Source: Ciona intestinalis (lineage: Eukaryota; Chordata; Ascidiacea; Phlebobranchia; Cionidae). Taken from it: 64,000 nt of DNA. Location: NCBI RefSeq assembly GCF_000224145.3, contig NC_020174.2, forward strand, positions 1,390,520 through 1,454,519, given 5' to 3'. The notes under the pieces were generated by a model. That model saw nothing but the letters and a program-made list of their open reading frames with translations. It was not told where the DNA came from and did not search any database. Positions 48,370 through 59,066 of this stretch are shown here, one piece after another. How positions within the stretch are numbered: position 1 is the first letter of the stretch; every line of letters starts with the position of its first letter. The position numbers and the translations under genes were made by a program.

Positions 48370-51300
48370 TTAACACTTGGCTGCCTCATATATGCCATGA
48401 CCGAAAACACCGGTGCGTGAAGTTGCATCTGTTTGGTGATGTTTAAAAGCTTGCAATCGCTTTTCGGGGGCTCTGAATGTTTCAAGGTGCGCTGCAGTCT
48501 GTGGAAACATTACAAAAATATATTACGAAGTGTCTGAAACAAAACACCTGTTTTTTAAGGACTGTTGAGGATAAAATATGTCACATTTTTTCTTCTAGGG
48601 TATAAGTTGGAAATTGTACATCATAAATCATTCAACCTGTTTAACAGGTATGGTAAAACAACTTTATTAGTATATTCACACACCGTGATAAAAGTAACTT
48701 TATTTCATGGGAAATTTAATACAATCATCTTATTGACACAATACTATGTATTTTAAATTATATAGTGTAGACGGTTAAGTTGTCTATACATTTTAATACA
48801 CCCATAGCATCATATAACATACAAAAGTTTTACAAACCTTATTGAACTTAGGCATCTGCCACAATGGTGGGTCTTCCACTTGCGGTTGGTATTTTCTTAG
48901 CAAGGATGCTCTTGTCTCGTATATTTTCCCATCAAGTTTTTTCTGGGATATTAAGTGTCAACAAAAACGAAGTGACTACATAGATATAAAAGTAACAAAA
49001 GCAATAGATAATATAAACTTCATTTTTCAAATGAGTAAACATTGTTCAATAGCATTTTAGTTTTAGCTGGTACTATTAATATGAATGGGCACATAGCATT
49101 TGCTACTTATAACCTTACATATAAAAAAAAAGATAAAAGACAAAGAAACATCAGAAGTTGTTTTGTTGCTAGAACAGCAGTTGCTCAATAATAGACTTTA
49201 CCTGCTGGACAGTTCTAGCTCGTTTTGCTAACTCTGCTTCTCTTCGAGTGGCAAGCCACTTATCCTGGTACTTGTGCTCTAAAAGGTCAAATACAGGGGT
49301 CGAAGGTCGTGTGCTGATGCCAAAGGTCATGTCTGGAGGAATTCGTCGGGTGAGGATCTTCATTTTGTCTTCTTCGGTAACTCTTCTTCTTACATCATTA
49401 GTGGCCCGATATTGCGCTTGTTCCTGTTAAGATATTGTTTACACTTTACAGTACAGGCATCATGTTTTTTCGTTCTTCAAACTACCTGAGGTGACAATGT
49501 TAAAAAAACGTTAACACTCATAGCCATCAAACATGAGGAACTTTCTGCCATAATGCAGCTAATACAATATACTTGGCTCTAATTAAAGGCAAATAACCAT
49601 TAAGCCCACGATCCTTCCGTTACCACACAATCTAGCATGTAATATAATTCTACTGGTTGTTAAAATGAGAAAAAAATTCAATAGAAAATCCGCTTTTAAG
49701 TTTTGTATAAGCACTGAAAACACTGCTTACTCATTTCAGTTTTCAGTTAGCCTGGACCAAGCATAAGAGTAAATGAATAAAAACAAACAATACCTTAGCT
49801 GACACCAGACCTGATGTTACCGCTCCTTTGTTCAGAGCGATAAAATCTCGCTGAAGAGGTTTTTCCCGCCTTTTGTGGATCGGAATTGGTTCCCTGGTGA
49901 TCATCGCTTCTGCAGCACCACCATCCAGTGTGAGGTTTGGTCTCCCATAGATAAACTTGTCGCTCGGCAGTGAAAAACATCTTTTAAGAGGTCGACCTAG
50001 TTCTGACTGATGTAGGATAAATATTAATTAAAAAGAACTATTTTTAATTGTATAAGTGTTTCTTTGGAGAAAACATTTAACAGCAAACATTGATGTCTAG
50101 CCATACGGCAGACAAAACTCTATTACTTTGAGATTATAAAACAAACCATTGCCAGAAAAACTTGCTTGCACTGATAATATACCTGGTGCAACAACATATA
50201 CGTATAATGTATTAGTTCATAAATCACTTGTTTCCAAAACACTTTTTTTTTCTTATCAGGTAATAAAAATAACACATGGAGCTATACAAAGAAGACGGAA
50301 AAATGTTTCCGCTAGGAGGCGATGACAAATTCTTTTCTCTATTTTATGGGGAGCAGTTAGTTTCACGGTTTATACACATAAGATATAAACCCTAACCCCC
50401 AACCCCTAACACTAACCCCTAACCCCTAACCCTAACCCCCAACTCCTAACCCCAAACTCGTCAAACAAAAAAAACTTAAAAAAAATATAAAAAAAGTATT
50501 CCACTGTGCGGGACTCGAACCCGGTAAAAATGAAACAAAGAGAGTTTACGACCGCACGGAAACCGCTACACCACAGACTCGACGACAGTAAACACTACGA
50601 AAGAGCGTATATAACCGACCTAATGTGGGAAATATGTTCTTACTAGTGTTTTATGGGGTCCCTCTAAAATGTCAGTGTGCGCAGTGTGCGCAGTGTGCCG
50701 CAGTGTGCGCAGTGTGTCGCAGTGTGCGCAGTGTGCCGCAGTGTGCGCAGTGTGCGCAGTGTGCGCAGTGTGCCGCAGTGTGCCGCAGTGTACCGCAGTG
50801 TACCGCAGTGTACCGCAGTGTGCGCAGTGTATCACGACTGTACAGTTATCAACATACTACGGTGAGCCCAAACTAGTTTTCTGTTAACGTTTAGGTTACA
50901 CTTCAGAAACACTGCGGCACACTGCACTGCGCACACTGCGGCACACTGCGCTCACTGCGCCCACTGCGGACACTGCGGCACACTGCGCACACTGCGGCAC
51001 ACTGCGACACACTGCGCACACTGCGGCACACTGCGACACACTGCGCACACTGCGGCACACTGCGACACACTGCGGCAAACTGCGGCACACTGCGCACATT
51101 GCGGCACACTGCGCACACTGCAGCACACTGCGCACACTGACAATTTAGAGGTACCGTATATTATGTATTTAGAAATGTATTTTTATTATTTAATTAATTT
51201 GTTTTACACTTATTAACACTTTGTAGTGCTGTTTTGTTCGTTTTTCCGTATTTTTTAATTTAAATAATTACCGCCTCTAGCGGAAAATTTTTTCCGTCTT

Positions 51301-51513
51301 CTTTGTATAGTCCCATGTAAAAATAACTAACTAATATTAACTTAAATGAAAATACTATAACGGCATTGCCTATGGCAATGGATTATAAAGGGTAACATAA
51401 TACAAATCGCCTAGTTTAGTTAAAACAGTTACACATCTGGCAAATATTACCTTCATAAGCAAAGGGTTATCGTTCATACTGTCACGGTAAACTCCAAGTC
51501 GACAATCCTCCAT
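48370..51513 (-). CDS. CFAP77: Cilia- and flagella-associated protein 77
   Basis: Exons: 51513-51451, 50006-49794, 49423-49202, 48942-48838, 48498-48370, giving 243 residues. Family knowledge: CFAP77 (human C9orf171) is an axonemal doublet-microtubule inner protein. Blocks matching my memory of the human protein: KPLQRDFIALNKGAV, GLVSAK, PPDMTFGISTRPSTPVFDLL, KLDGKIYETRASLLRKY and the LWQMPKFNK plus TAAHLETF junction. The middle contains a Lys/Arg/Glu-rich helical stretch (RREAELAKRARTVQQ). Intron 1 hosts the 1,045 bp foldback element. An X-box-like site and a CRE lie about 185-200 bp upstream, fitting a ciliary promoter. The ortholog call is strong; the function is from the family. Confidence 0.9.
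50390..50455. repeat. Telomere-like ccctaa-rich run
   Basis: Irregular aaccctaacccc / cccctaac units, about 65 bp, inside the foldback element. Confidence 0.8.
50673..50830 (+). repeat. Tandem array cagtgtgc(c)g, left arm
   Basis: 9- and 10-bp units cagtgtgcg and cagtgtgccg in mixed order. It is the left arm of a large inverted repeat with 50909-51139. Confidence 0.9.
50909..51139 (-). repeat. Tandem array (g)cgcacactg, right arm
   Basis: The same units as the left array but inverted, separated from it by a 78-bp centre. Flanking blocks cctctaaaatgtcagtgtgc and gcacactgacaatttagagg extend the inverted symmetry outwards. Confidence 0.9.
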
Positions 51514-51697
51514 TATAATCCTTGGCTTTTCTCAGTTTTATCCAAGAACACCAAATGACAGCTTTCTGCGGCTTAACGGATTTAAACTATTTATTATATC
51601 TGGTGCAAGGAGATAGAAAATGTGTCAAAATGGTTAATGTTAGTTTATTTTTGCGCTAAGTAAAGACACGAAACTTTTCGCTTTTCTGTTGTCACTG

Positions 51698-51718
51698 GTT
51701 GCTATGGAAATGACGTCA
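51698..51718. promoter_or_regulatory. RFX X-box-like site next to a CRE (tgacgtca)
   Basis: gttgctatggaaat (51698-51711) contains one perfect X-box half-site on the reverse strand (agcaac) and a weaker second half. TGACGTCA follows at 51711-51718. RFX factors drive ciliary genes across animals, and the site lies about 185 bp upstream of the CFAP77 ATG. Confidence 0.45.
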
Positions 51719-52246
51719 TAACATTTGACAATAGAAATAGTACTTTATTTAAAATTTGAATTGAGGTGAAAAATATTTTTAATTCACTTTGTTTGATTAC
51801 AAATGCCGAATTTTCCATTAAAACTTTAAAGTTTGTTTAAACTTTTCGATTCTACTATTTGTATGCTCTTTCATTGCAACGATTTTGGTGAATTATAAAG
51901 TCGAGGGCGTTTGTTGTCGATATTAGCCATCAACTAACTCAAGTTTTGTATCCTCTTGCTCAGAGTGCTCTTGCTGCTACTTTCAGAAATAGGCGTAGGT
52001 TCCGAGTTTTGAACAAGAACCACGCTGCACGTTACTGCAGCAACGCTATATTTATCCTTGTGTAATTAAGCAACTTAAAGATTGTAAAGGTATAGGGCGC
52101 ACCCGAGTTCGTATATAAAAATGTTAAATACGGACTACGGGGCGCACATTATATCGCTGCCAAAACATTAGAAACCAATCAGTTTGACCAGAGTCGTCTA
52201 ACCATATTATAATGAAGTATCACATCACGTGTCGCTTCAGTATACT

Positions 52247-52440
52247 GTACAGTAGGGTGGGGGAAGATGGGAAACCTGTTCATTCTATTATTCCGTCCCA
52301 ATTTTGGTAAGAAAGAATATTCAAATGTTTATAAAACCGTGTTCACGACTCCCATGGACCGTTGTTAAATGTGTAAAACATGATCCGGATATCTGGATAT
52401 TATAAGCTAAAGGTTTCTTATCTTACCCACTGTATACTAT
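52247..52440 (+). mobile_element. MITE of the tagggtggggga family
   Basis: Starts acagtagggtgggggaagat and ends cttacccactgtatact, with the shared interior tataaaaccgtgttcacgac and tctggatattat. Confidence 0.8.
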
Positions 52441-52801
52441 ATGATTTAATGCCGGTTAACAGACCAGTGTTCTATCTTCGATTCTATACGACGCAAGAAG
52501 AGTTCTGTGGGATTTCCAAGACCACGGTTTCTGGCGAAGTTTGTCAGTTTTGTATTGGTACATGACAATTCAATTACATTGTATACACAGTGTATAATGC
52601 TATGAATATCTAGCGCAGACTGATGCTTTGGTAATTTCAAAGCTTAAAAAAGAAAGAAGAAATTTCCTAAAACATAAAAAATATCAATTGTTTATTTCAA
52701 AAGCATTGTTTTCAGTGCATAGGTGTAATGCCTTCGTTTGATCTCAGTCAAAATAAATCACTTTTTGCCATAAAAATATAAAATTATTTAGAAAAAATGT
52801 T

Positions 52802-55800
52802 TCACACAGTTGTTAAGGAAGTGCTTTCGTCATCTTTTGAATTTTGTTTCCTGGCAACAACTTCATGACGTCGATCGAACAAATGCCCCAACTCGTCACG
52901 TGACCGACCCATAGTCTCAGGCAAACACCACCAGCAGAAAACAACATACGTCGCTGAGAGTCCGGACAGAAGCCAAAACACTCCGTATATGTGAATTAGA
53001 TCCTATAAACAAACATATAGTTTAGTTCATTAAGTCAAGTCACGCCTTTATAGAATATTTTGTACTTTTTATTCATAAGCGTGTTGATAATGACTGATGT
53101 TGTTTTACCATTACTTTCCTCTTTTTTTGCAAGCACAGTTATTTATTTAAAATATATATATATATTTATTTTTAAAAAAATATTGACATCCACTGACATT
53201 GACATAACAGGTCAGTGTCTTATTGCTCAAAAGACGCACACGGCTACAGTGGCATCTCATAAATATCAAACCCTTTAGTTATGTGGGCTCTCGTAACAAC
53301 CAAGCCAGCACGAAAAATCACAAACTTATTATTAACGCGCTTTGTACAATCCATACTTATTATAATCTCGGTCCCCAATATTATGCTGGTCTCCCATAAC
53401 ACCTGGCTGCATTTTAACTTACCACGAAAGAAGGAAAGCATTTGACGACTAAGAAACACATTAACCAGTTGGTGGCGCTCACGATCCCACCACCAACCCC
53501 TCGTGTTTTAAGCGGCATCAGTTCGGCCAGAACTACAAATGGTATAGGTCCCAATCCAAAGGCAAAGAACACGATGAATAGAAGGGCGCTTACAAGAGTT
53601 AACCAAGCTGCAACTGCAATTGAGGATATTACTTGTTGCGTTTACATACATCTGGAAGATAACATTAACCTAAATTGAACTAAAACATGTTTTTTTTTCT
53701 TCTGAAAACCTAACACACCATCTTTAAGATACCGATATCTCTTTTAACCTGAACGTTTGAGATGAACGTAATTCACAGGTAAAGTTTATGATATATGTAG
53801 GGGGGTGGAGATTGACATCTTTTTATTCTATTTTCTCGTCCAATTTAGTAGTAAACAAAGAAAATGCAAAACATTATAAAACCGCATCCTCACGACTCCC
53901 ATAGACCGTTGTTAAGTGTTTAAAACACAATCCAGATACTTGTATATTATGAGCTAAAGATGTCCCATTTTCCCCACCGTACTATACTATCTTTCCAAAC
54001 TATTAGCAACTACAGTGAACTATTGGTGTGGAACAACTATTGTGGATACATATCGTTAAAATGTGTGCTACAATGAATTAATATCTTTCAAACCTGGAGG
54101 GTGGCTCGTAACCTCATGGATGGCCGATCCGCTAGCATTGTAACTGGTAATATTATCTCGAAGTGTGGCGAATAAGTCCTTTTCCATCTTCATGAAACAA
54201 ATTCCCATGGCTGCGTTACATAATGTGGCCCCTATGCCAGATATAAACGCCAGTTTCCTTCGTCCCAACCTATCCATTAAAGCGAGTGGGACAAACAAAG
54301 CAAAAACTTGAATACCACTGACTAGAAGCGAAGGGACGCTTTCTGTTGAGAAAAATGTCACAATATAAAGAATAATATAAAGTAGTTTGCGTTGCGGATA
54401 AATATATATACGATAATACGTATGAATGAAAAAGTGTCGATTTTAAACCGAATGTCTATTCATATGTACTATAACTCCCAACAGCTGGTGAAAACGCAGC
54501 ATTTCATAAACATAAACATATAGGTATAAGTTTGAATTAAACTTACCGTTTTGAAAGTTTGCCATTCGAAATATTGAATGCGCATAAAAGATGATCACGT
54601 TAACCCCGCTTAAATGTTGAAAGACGTTGAGGAAAATTAAAATCAACAATGGTTTACAGAAGCTTGGCTCAAGTGCGTCCCGTAAGTGCATGCCTGTCTG
54701 TTTAAAGTGGATAAGTAATGGTAATACGCTAACCAGGACTGGGTTTCGAAGACCAGAGCCTGAATAATGATAAGGTAAATCGAATAACAAAGCAAAAAAT
54801 GTTAAAATGGGATTTAAAGGAAGAACTTATTTGTTCTTGCGTAGCAGGTCTACGACAGTGGTTATACTCCGGGTGCTCTATTTTTATAAAAGTCGAAACA
54901 CACAGCCAAAACATTCCCATAGTCGAGTTGCTAAAGCTATTGTAGTGTGGGAATAAGTATACGTGTTGCCACTCCTGTTCGCATAGTCAGAAATTCCGGT
55001 AACTTTGCTGAATCAGCTAAGTATGAGAAGCGTATAGGCATACACGCTGACACAGATTTGTTTGACATGCGCGACGTTTACAGCTGTTGCTACATGGTCT
55101 GGAATATTCTAAATAATTAATTGAACAAAGATATTTAGTAACGTGCCTGTTGGAAAATATGACTTGAATTAAACATGTTATGTCTGGGAATTCGCATGTT
55201 TAATAAAACGGTTTAAGACAATGCACGCGAGTCCCCAATCAATCGTAAATATTGGTGTATAGTACTCTTAAGAGTAAAATAGGACACTTTATCACATAAT
55301 ATCTAAATATCCTGACAGTGTTTTAAACATTTAACAACGGTCTATGGGAGTCGGTAGGATACGGTTATTATGATTCTATGAATGTTATTTGTTTACTACC
55401 AAATGTAGCGAGCAAATAAAAGGGAAAAGTTATCGTCCCCCGGCCTACTTATATCAATTCATTTTTATCGTTACTTAATTTAACTGGTGTGATGAAGCAA
55501 CAATATAATTTAATCATGCAATGTTAGGAACATTAAGTTACTTTATACACCTCTGCTGGATCTTATAAGTATGAAACGTATTGTTTAAACATTATATGTG
55601 CCTTGCCCAAAGGACATTCGCATCAGGCATATCATTTACTAGCAATATAAAATAAGTCAAGTCACGGCAGCTTATCAAATCACTCAAGTTCCAATTCAGA
55701 ATTCACTAATAGCTATAACTGCCAAGTCAGCCAAAAGTAAAGTCTGCTTATCAACACATTGTAATTGCCTTGGCAACTAGACTATATGGACATGGGAACC

Positions 55801-58800
55801 ATGCAACTATGTAAAAGTCATTCAAGTTCCGATCCACGAGGAAATAAATGGAAAACCAACCGAAATTATATTTACTTATCAACACAAAAGGTTCATAACC
55901 CCGACTGTTGACATACGTCTTATAAACCATTAAAATACCTAACCAACACCTGATGTTAAACCTAACAAAATGCGCACAAATAATGTTTTAACAAGCCATA
56001 TTTTACCTCATGATGCAAAATACTTTCAGCAATCGTATCCACTTCGTTAGATATTTCCTTCCTACTTTTTCTTCTCCCTTGTAGAAATCTTAAACTTTTT
56101 CTTGCCCTTTCCCGCCGCCCCTTCTTCACCAGCCAACTCGGTGATTCAGGAATCCAAAGACAAAGAAGAAATGAAGTAGAGGCTAAAATATTTTTTTAAT
56201 AAACTATTTGAATAAAACAATCAAGGTGAAGTTGTTCTTAAAGAGTGATATAGTCGGAGATATATTTCAGACGGAACCCAACGCCATTTCATTACCCCCA
56301 ACCTCAGCATTTTAAAACCAATACTGCAATTTGGTTGTATAGTAGGGTGGGGGAAGATGGGACATCTTTTCATTTCATTTTCTCGTTCCAATCGGTAGTA
56401 AACAAAGAACATTCAAAGAATTATAAAACCGTATATTCTCACGACTCCCATAGATCATTGTTAAACGTTTAAAACACGATCAGGTTATTTGGATATTATG
56501 TGCTAAAGGTGTCCTGTCTTTCCCCATCCTACTATAAAATAAATCAAAATTTAATTGTACACGTTGTTTAAACTTAACCCAAAATATCATGTGCATATAT
56601 ACTACAGACAGCAGTTCAGAATCGCTCCATACAAATAAACTAATAGCTCGCAGTTTTACGTCCCTCACATACAATGTTTTACGTCCCTCACATACAATTT
56701 ACCTTACCTAATATAACTCCAATATAAGACAGACTTCGCCATCTAAAATGAAAACCAAGGGCATACGGCACCAGTATCCCGACCGCAAGGATCAAGTTAA
56801 ATAAAGTCCCCATGCTCCCACGGATGATAGAAGGTCCAATTTCGACAAGATAGACCTATAAAGAACAAATGTGAAAATGAAAAATATAACTTCATTTATC
56901 CCCACGTACCGGGAAAACAGCCGTTATACAGGGGTGTTCTGTTTCAGACACCTCATGCCCGCTTACGAGTTAGTACATATGTACTTTGTAGGTGATTGAC
57001 AAGCTTCGAATCCCTAAACTATGAGCTAACGTGATGTATAGCATGCCGTATTAAAAACATACATATATTGACTAACGTAATAATATTAAGTAATGCATAA
57101 AACAAACCGGTATAACAGTGAAAGAAGCGCCCATTGCAAACCCAGTAAGACAACGACCGATAAACAAAGGAAGACAAGAACCAGCCACACTGAGTGATAC
57201 CCAGCCACTAGTATATATTAGAAGCTGGAGGAGAATTGAAAGTTTTCGTCCAAACTTGTCCATGAACAAACCACACGCCATGCTGCCAGCAATTGCGAAT
57301 AGCACCAACAAACTCTGTATTGAAATATGGGTTGATTCTGGGAGTGATAGTGGTTGTAATTGTAAAAAAAGTAAGTTCGCACTACATGTCTTTTTTATAC
57401 AACCGACACACATGGTATATTCATATACATTTCATGCTCACTGTTATAATATGTGTGCCTTATTATACAACAGACACACAGCTCATGCTCACTGTTGACA
57501 TATTACATGGGTGTCATCTTATACAACATACAGATACAAACAGCACGGTGTGTTCATTACCCCAAACCATGTCGTTTGTTCCGTCGTTAACTTTAACTGT
57601 GTCTCGTACACCTCGAAGTCACGAGTGGCAGGAGAACTAAACCCGATTGCGTAACCGATGTTTAATGAAGGAAGAGTGGCACAAAATATTACGAGCGATT
57701 CTGTGACGTAACCGCCGAACCTGAAAGTATAGCTTTGTTATAATAATGTTTCTATGTTTCAACATATTCTGTAGCACAGTGGTTAGCACCCTTGTTATAT
57801 AACGACAGTCGTTGCCCCGCTACACGAGGGTAAATGAGTCACATCCATTCATTCATAGTTTACAACTGTGTGGTTTGGTTTGATACTCATTACATCATCT
57901 GTTGTTTGGGATAAATTCGCTGGTGAAGCGAAATATATCGTCTCGTAACATCAATATACGAATCTGATAATGATGGTAAGCGTAGTTTATTATAGGTTTT
58001 GACATCGAATGCAGTCTGGGATGAATGGATTTGCTGTGAATAATCTCATTATTGCAATGAATCGGTTTTAAACTGTCTTGTCGCTGTAATCCTTGTAGGA
58101 CGTATAGGTAAACCCAAAGTTAGTATAGACTATACTAACTTTGGGTAAACCTGCAGAACAAAGGCTCGGTCATCGCGTGTTAATCTTCGTGACCGTTCAA
58201 GCGTAGTCGTCGATATATACGAATAATTAAGCATCCAAATAAACCGCATAAAGGGTGGCTTGATGTCTGTGCATGTAGAACAATTGACGAATCACATTCC
58301 CAGCACGATAACAACAATGCAACGGAAGCACCCATGTGAGGGTGATGGATGTGTGTTTTCTACCTAACGAATGGATAGAGCTTATGTACCTTGGCGTGAC
58401 GGGCAACCACAGACATTATAAATTGTAGATGTTCGGTTTTATACACTTTGTCCACGCTAACGAGTTAACCACATGTGTAACTTAAATTTTTATAAGGATA
58501 TTTATACAGATTAACAAATGTTTTAACTGAATTCAACACAAGATGGCAGTTATTCTGTTTACTAAATATTGAAATAAAATATATCTCCTTACATACTGTA
58601 ATCTTGTAGTGTATGAGGTTGTCATACACTACAAGACCACAGTATGTAAGGAGAAAGACAAAGCCGTCGGCGGAGACAGCCATTCAATACCAGCCAACAC
58701 AAAGGCCCTTCGAGACGAAAAGGAAATAGGAAACGCGCATTTGTTAATCTATGCCCGCAGATTTGTGTTTAATAAGGCGTATAGCATAATGTAACAGCCA

Positions 58801-59066
58801 CATAAACCAATATGTATAACGTAACTTCCCTGTATTACTGGAAACGCAAATGAAATAGGAAACGCGTATTTGTTAATTGGTGCAGTCACTGTTTAATCGT
58901 GGAAAGCATTATGTAACAGCCACATATACCAATATGTATAACGTTACCTGGCTTTATTACTAACAAATTGATTGTTATGGCTTCCATCTTTGTGTAGCAT
59001 TTTTGTTCCATTGCAGCATTCACTATCAGCTTGATCGGCTTCGGTTGTTTCTTCTTTATTATCCAT
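52802..59066 (-). CDS. SLC2A8: Facilitative sugar transporter, GLUT6/GLUT8-like (SLC2A)
   Basis: Twelve-helix major-facilitator sugar porter. Exons: 59066-58948, 57720-57561, 57314-57108, 56855-56708, 56182-56007, 54697-54547, 54342-54094, 53613-53423, 53002-52802, giving 533 residues, all in frame. Visible motifs: MDKFGRKLS after helix 2, GRCLTGFAMG, PESPSWLVKKGRR closing the N-terminal half, FQHLSGVNVIIFYA in helix 7, MDRLGRRKL, FGLGPIPFVVLAELMPLK (helix 10, GPIP) and LPETMGRS in the tail. The long loop between helices 9 and 10 (NITSYNASGS, glycosylation sites) and the WFG/GPIP pattern fit class III transporters GLUT6/8. The SLC2A8 symbol is approximate. The exon 6 acceptor at 54698 was chosen because it alone keeps frame. 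Intron 1 contains a 29-bp micro-hAT and a 71-nt hairpin. Confidence 0.9.
53795..53990 (+). mobile_element. MITE of the tagggtggggga family
   Basis: Starts gtaggggggtggagattg and ends tttccccaccgtactatact. Interior ataaaaccgcatcctcacga. It lies in a sugar-transporter intron. Confidence 0.75.
55258..55450 (-). mobile_element. MITE of the tagggtggggga family, diverged
   Basis: Interior in reverse orientation (cggtctatgggagtcg, gtttactaccaaat). Both tips are eroded (tatagtactcttaagag and gtcccccggcctacttatat). It lies in a sugar-transporter intron. Confidence 0.65.
56337..56536 (+). mobile_element. MITE of the tagggtggggga family, best-preserved copy
   Basis: Ends tatagtagggtgggggaaga and ctttccccatcctactata are inverted repeats within TA, as in Tc1/mariner-derived MITEs (TA target site). 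Interior cggtagtaaacaaagaac, aattataaaaccgta and aggttatttggatattatg. No ORF. Confidence 0.85.
57395..57535 (+). repeat. Dispersed ~73-bp repeat copy
   Basis: Contains cagacacacagctcatgctc and catgggtgtcatcttataca, matching copies near 170, 5620, 21695 and 32315. It lies between sugar-transporter exons 2 and 3. Confidence 0.55.
57768..57866 (+). repeat. tRNA-derived SINE fragment
   Basis: tagcacagtggttagcaccc (box A-like) runs directly into gacagtcgttgccccgctac, the tail block shared with 39290-39510. Confidence 0.55.
58115..58143. mobile_element. 29-bp micro hAT-like element
   Basis: Consists of caaagttagtatagac joined to tatactaactttg, i.e. just the two tips of the 12072-13129 element, flanked by an 8-bp duplication ggtaaacc at 58107-58114 and 58144-58151. 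It lies in sugar-transporter intron 1. Confidence 0.75.
58584..58654 (-). ncRNA. 71-nt hairpin, miRNA- or siRNA-like candidate
   Basis: Arms 58584-58616 and 58622-58654 are inverted copies with a 5-nt loop. On the plus strand two positions are A/C mismatches. On the minus strand, the sense strand of the sugar transporter, the same positions are G-U wobbles, so all 33 pairs form. Whether it is processed is unknown; it could be a transposon scar. Confidence 0.35.
58722..58960. repeat. Direct duplication spanning the exon-1 donor of the sugar transporter
   Basis: Copy 1 (58722-58838) and copy 2 (58852-58960) share gaaataggaaacgcg, atttgttaat, atgtaacagccacata and accaatatgtataacgt. Copy 2 includes the working donor of exon 1; the matching place in copy 1 lacks a GT. 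Confidence 0.8.

Larger units (their letters stand above)
50274..51318. mobile_element. Foldback-type DNA transposon (MULE-like), 1,045 bp
   Basis: Terminal inverted repeats of about 48 bp begin acatgg(ag/ga)ctatacaa and continue agaagacggaaaaa. A perfect 9-bp target duplication aaaaataac lies at 50265-50273 and 51319-51327. A 9-bp duplication suggests a Mutator-like element, but this is tentative. Inside are a telomere-like run (50390-50455), a tRNA-like segment (50517-50582) and two oppositely oriented tandem arrays. No transposase ORF. It lies in CFAP77 intron 1. Confidence 0.8.
51514..52801. other. CFAP77 promoter region and sugar-transporter 3' UTR
   Basis: Holds the X-box/CRE pair (51698-51718), a MITE copy (52247-52440), and a minus-strand poly(A)-like signal near 52692. 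No convincing additional coding. Confidence 0.6.

Noticed and set aside
50517-50582. A functional tRNA gene on the minus strand
   Set aside because: A and B boxes look right, but the acceptor stem does not pair and the anticodon arm is unclear. It is better read as a tRNA-like piece inside the transposon.
50620-51143. Several open frames of 60-83 codons rich in CAQC, RSVP or THTAH units
   Set aside because: They arise because the 9/10-bp tandem unit has no stop in most frames. No start context, splice structure or non-repeat coding supports them.
54698-54762. Earlier acceptor near 54752 for sugar-transporter exon 6, adding SGLRNPVLVSVLPLLIHFKQ
   Set aside because: It needs an incoming phase that exon 5 does not provide; the acceptor at 54698 keeps frame and the family alignment.
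44725-59066. Operon of ADI1, CFAP77 and the sugar transporter, all on the minus strand
   Set aside because: The gaps are about 770 and 1,290 bp, far larger than the near-zero spacing known for Ciona operons.
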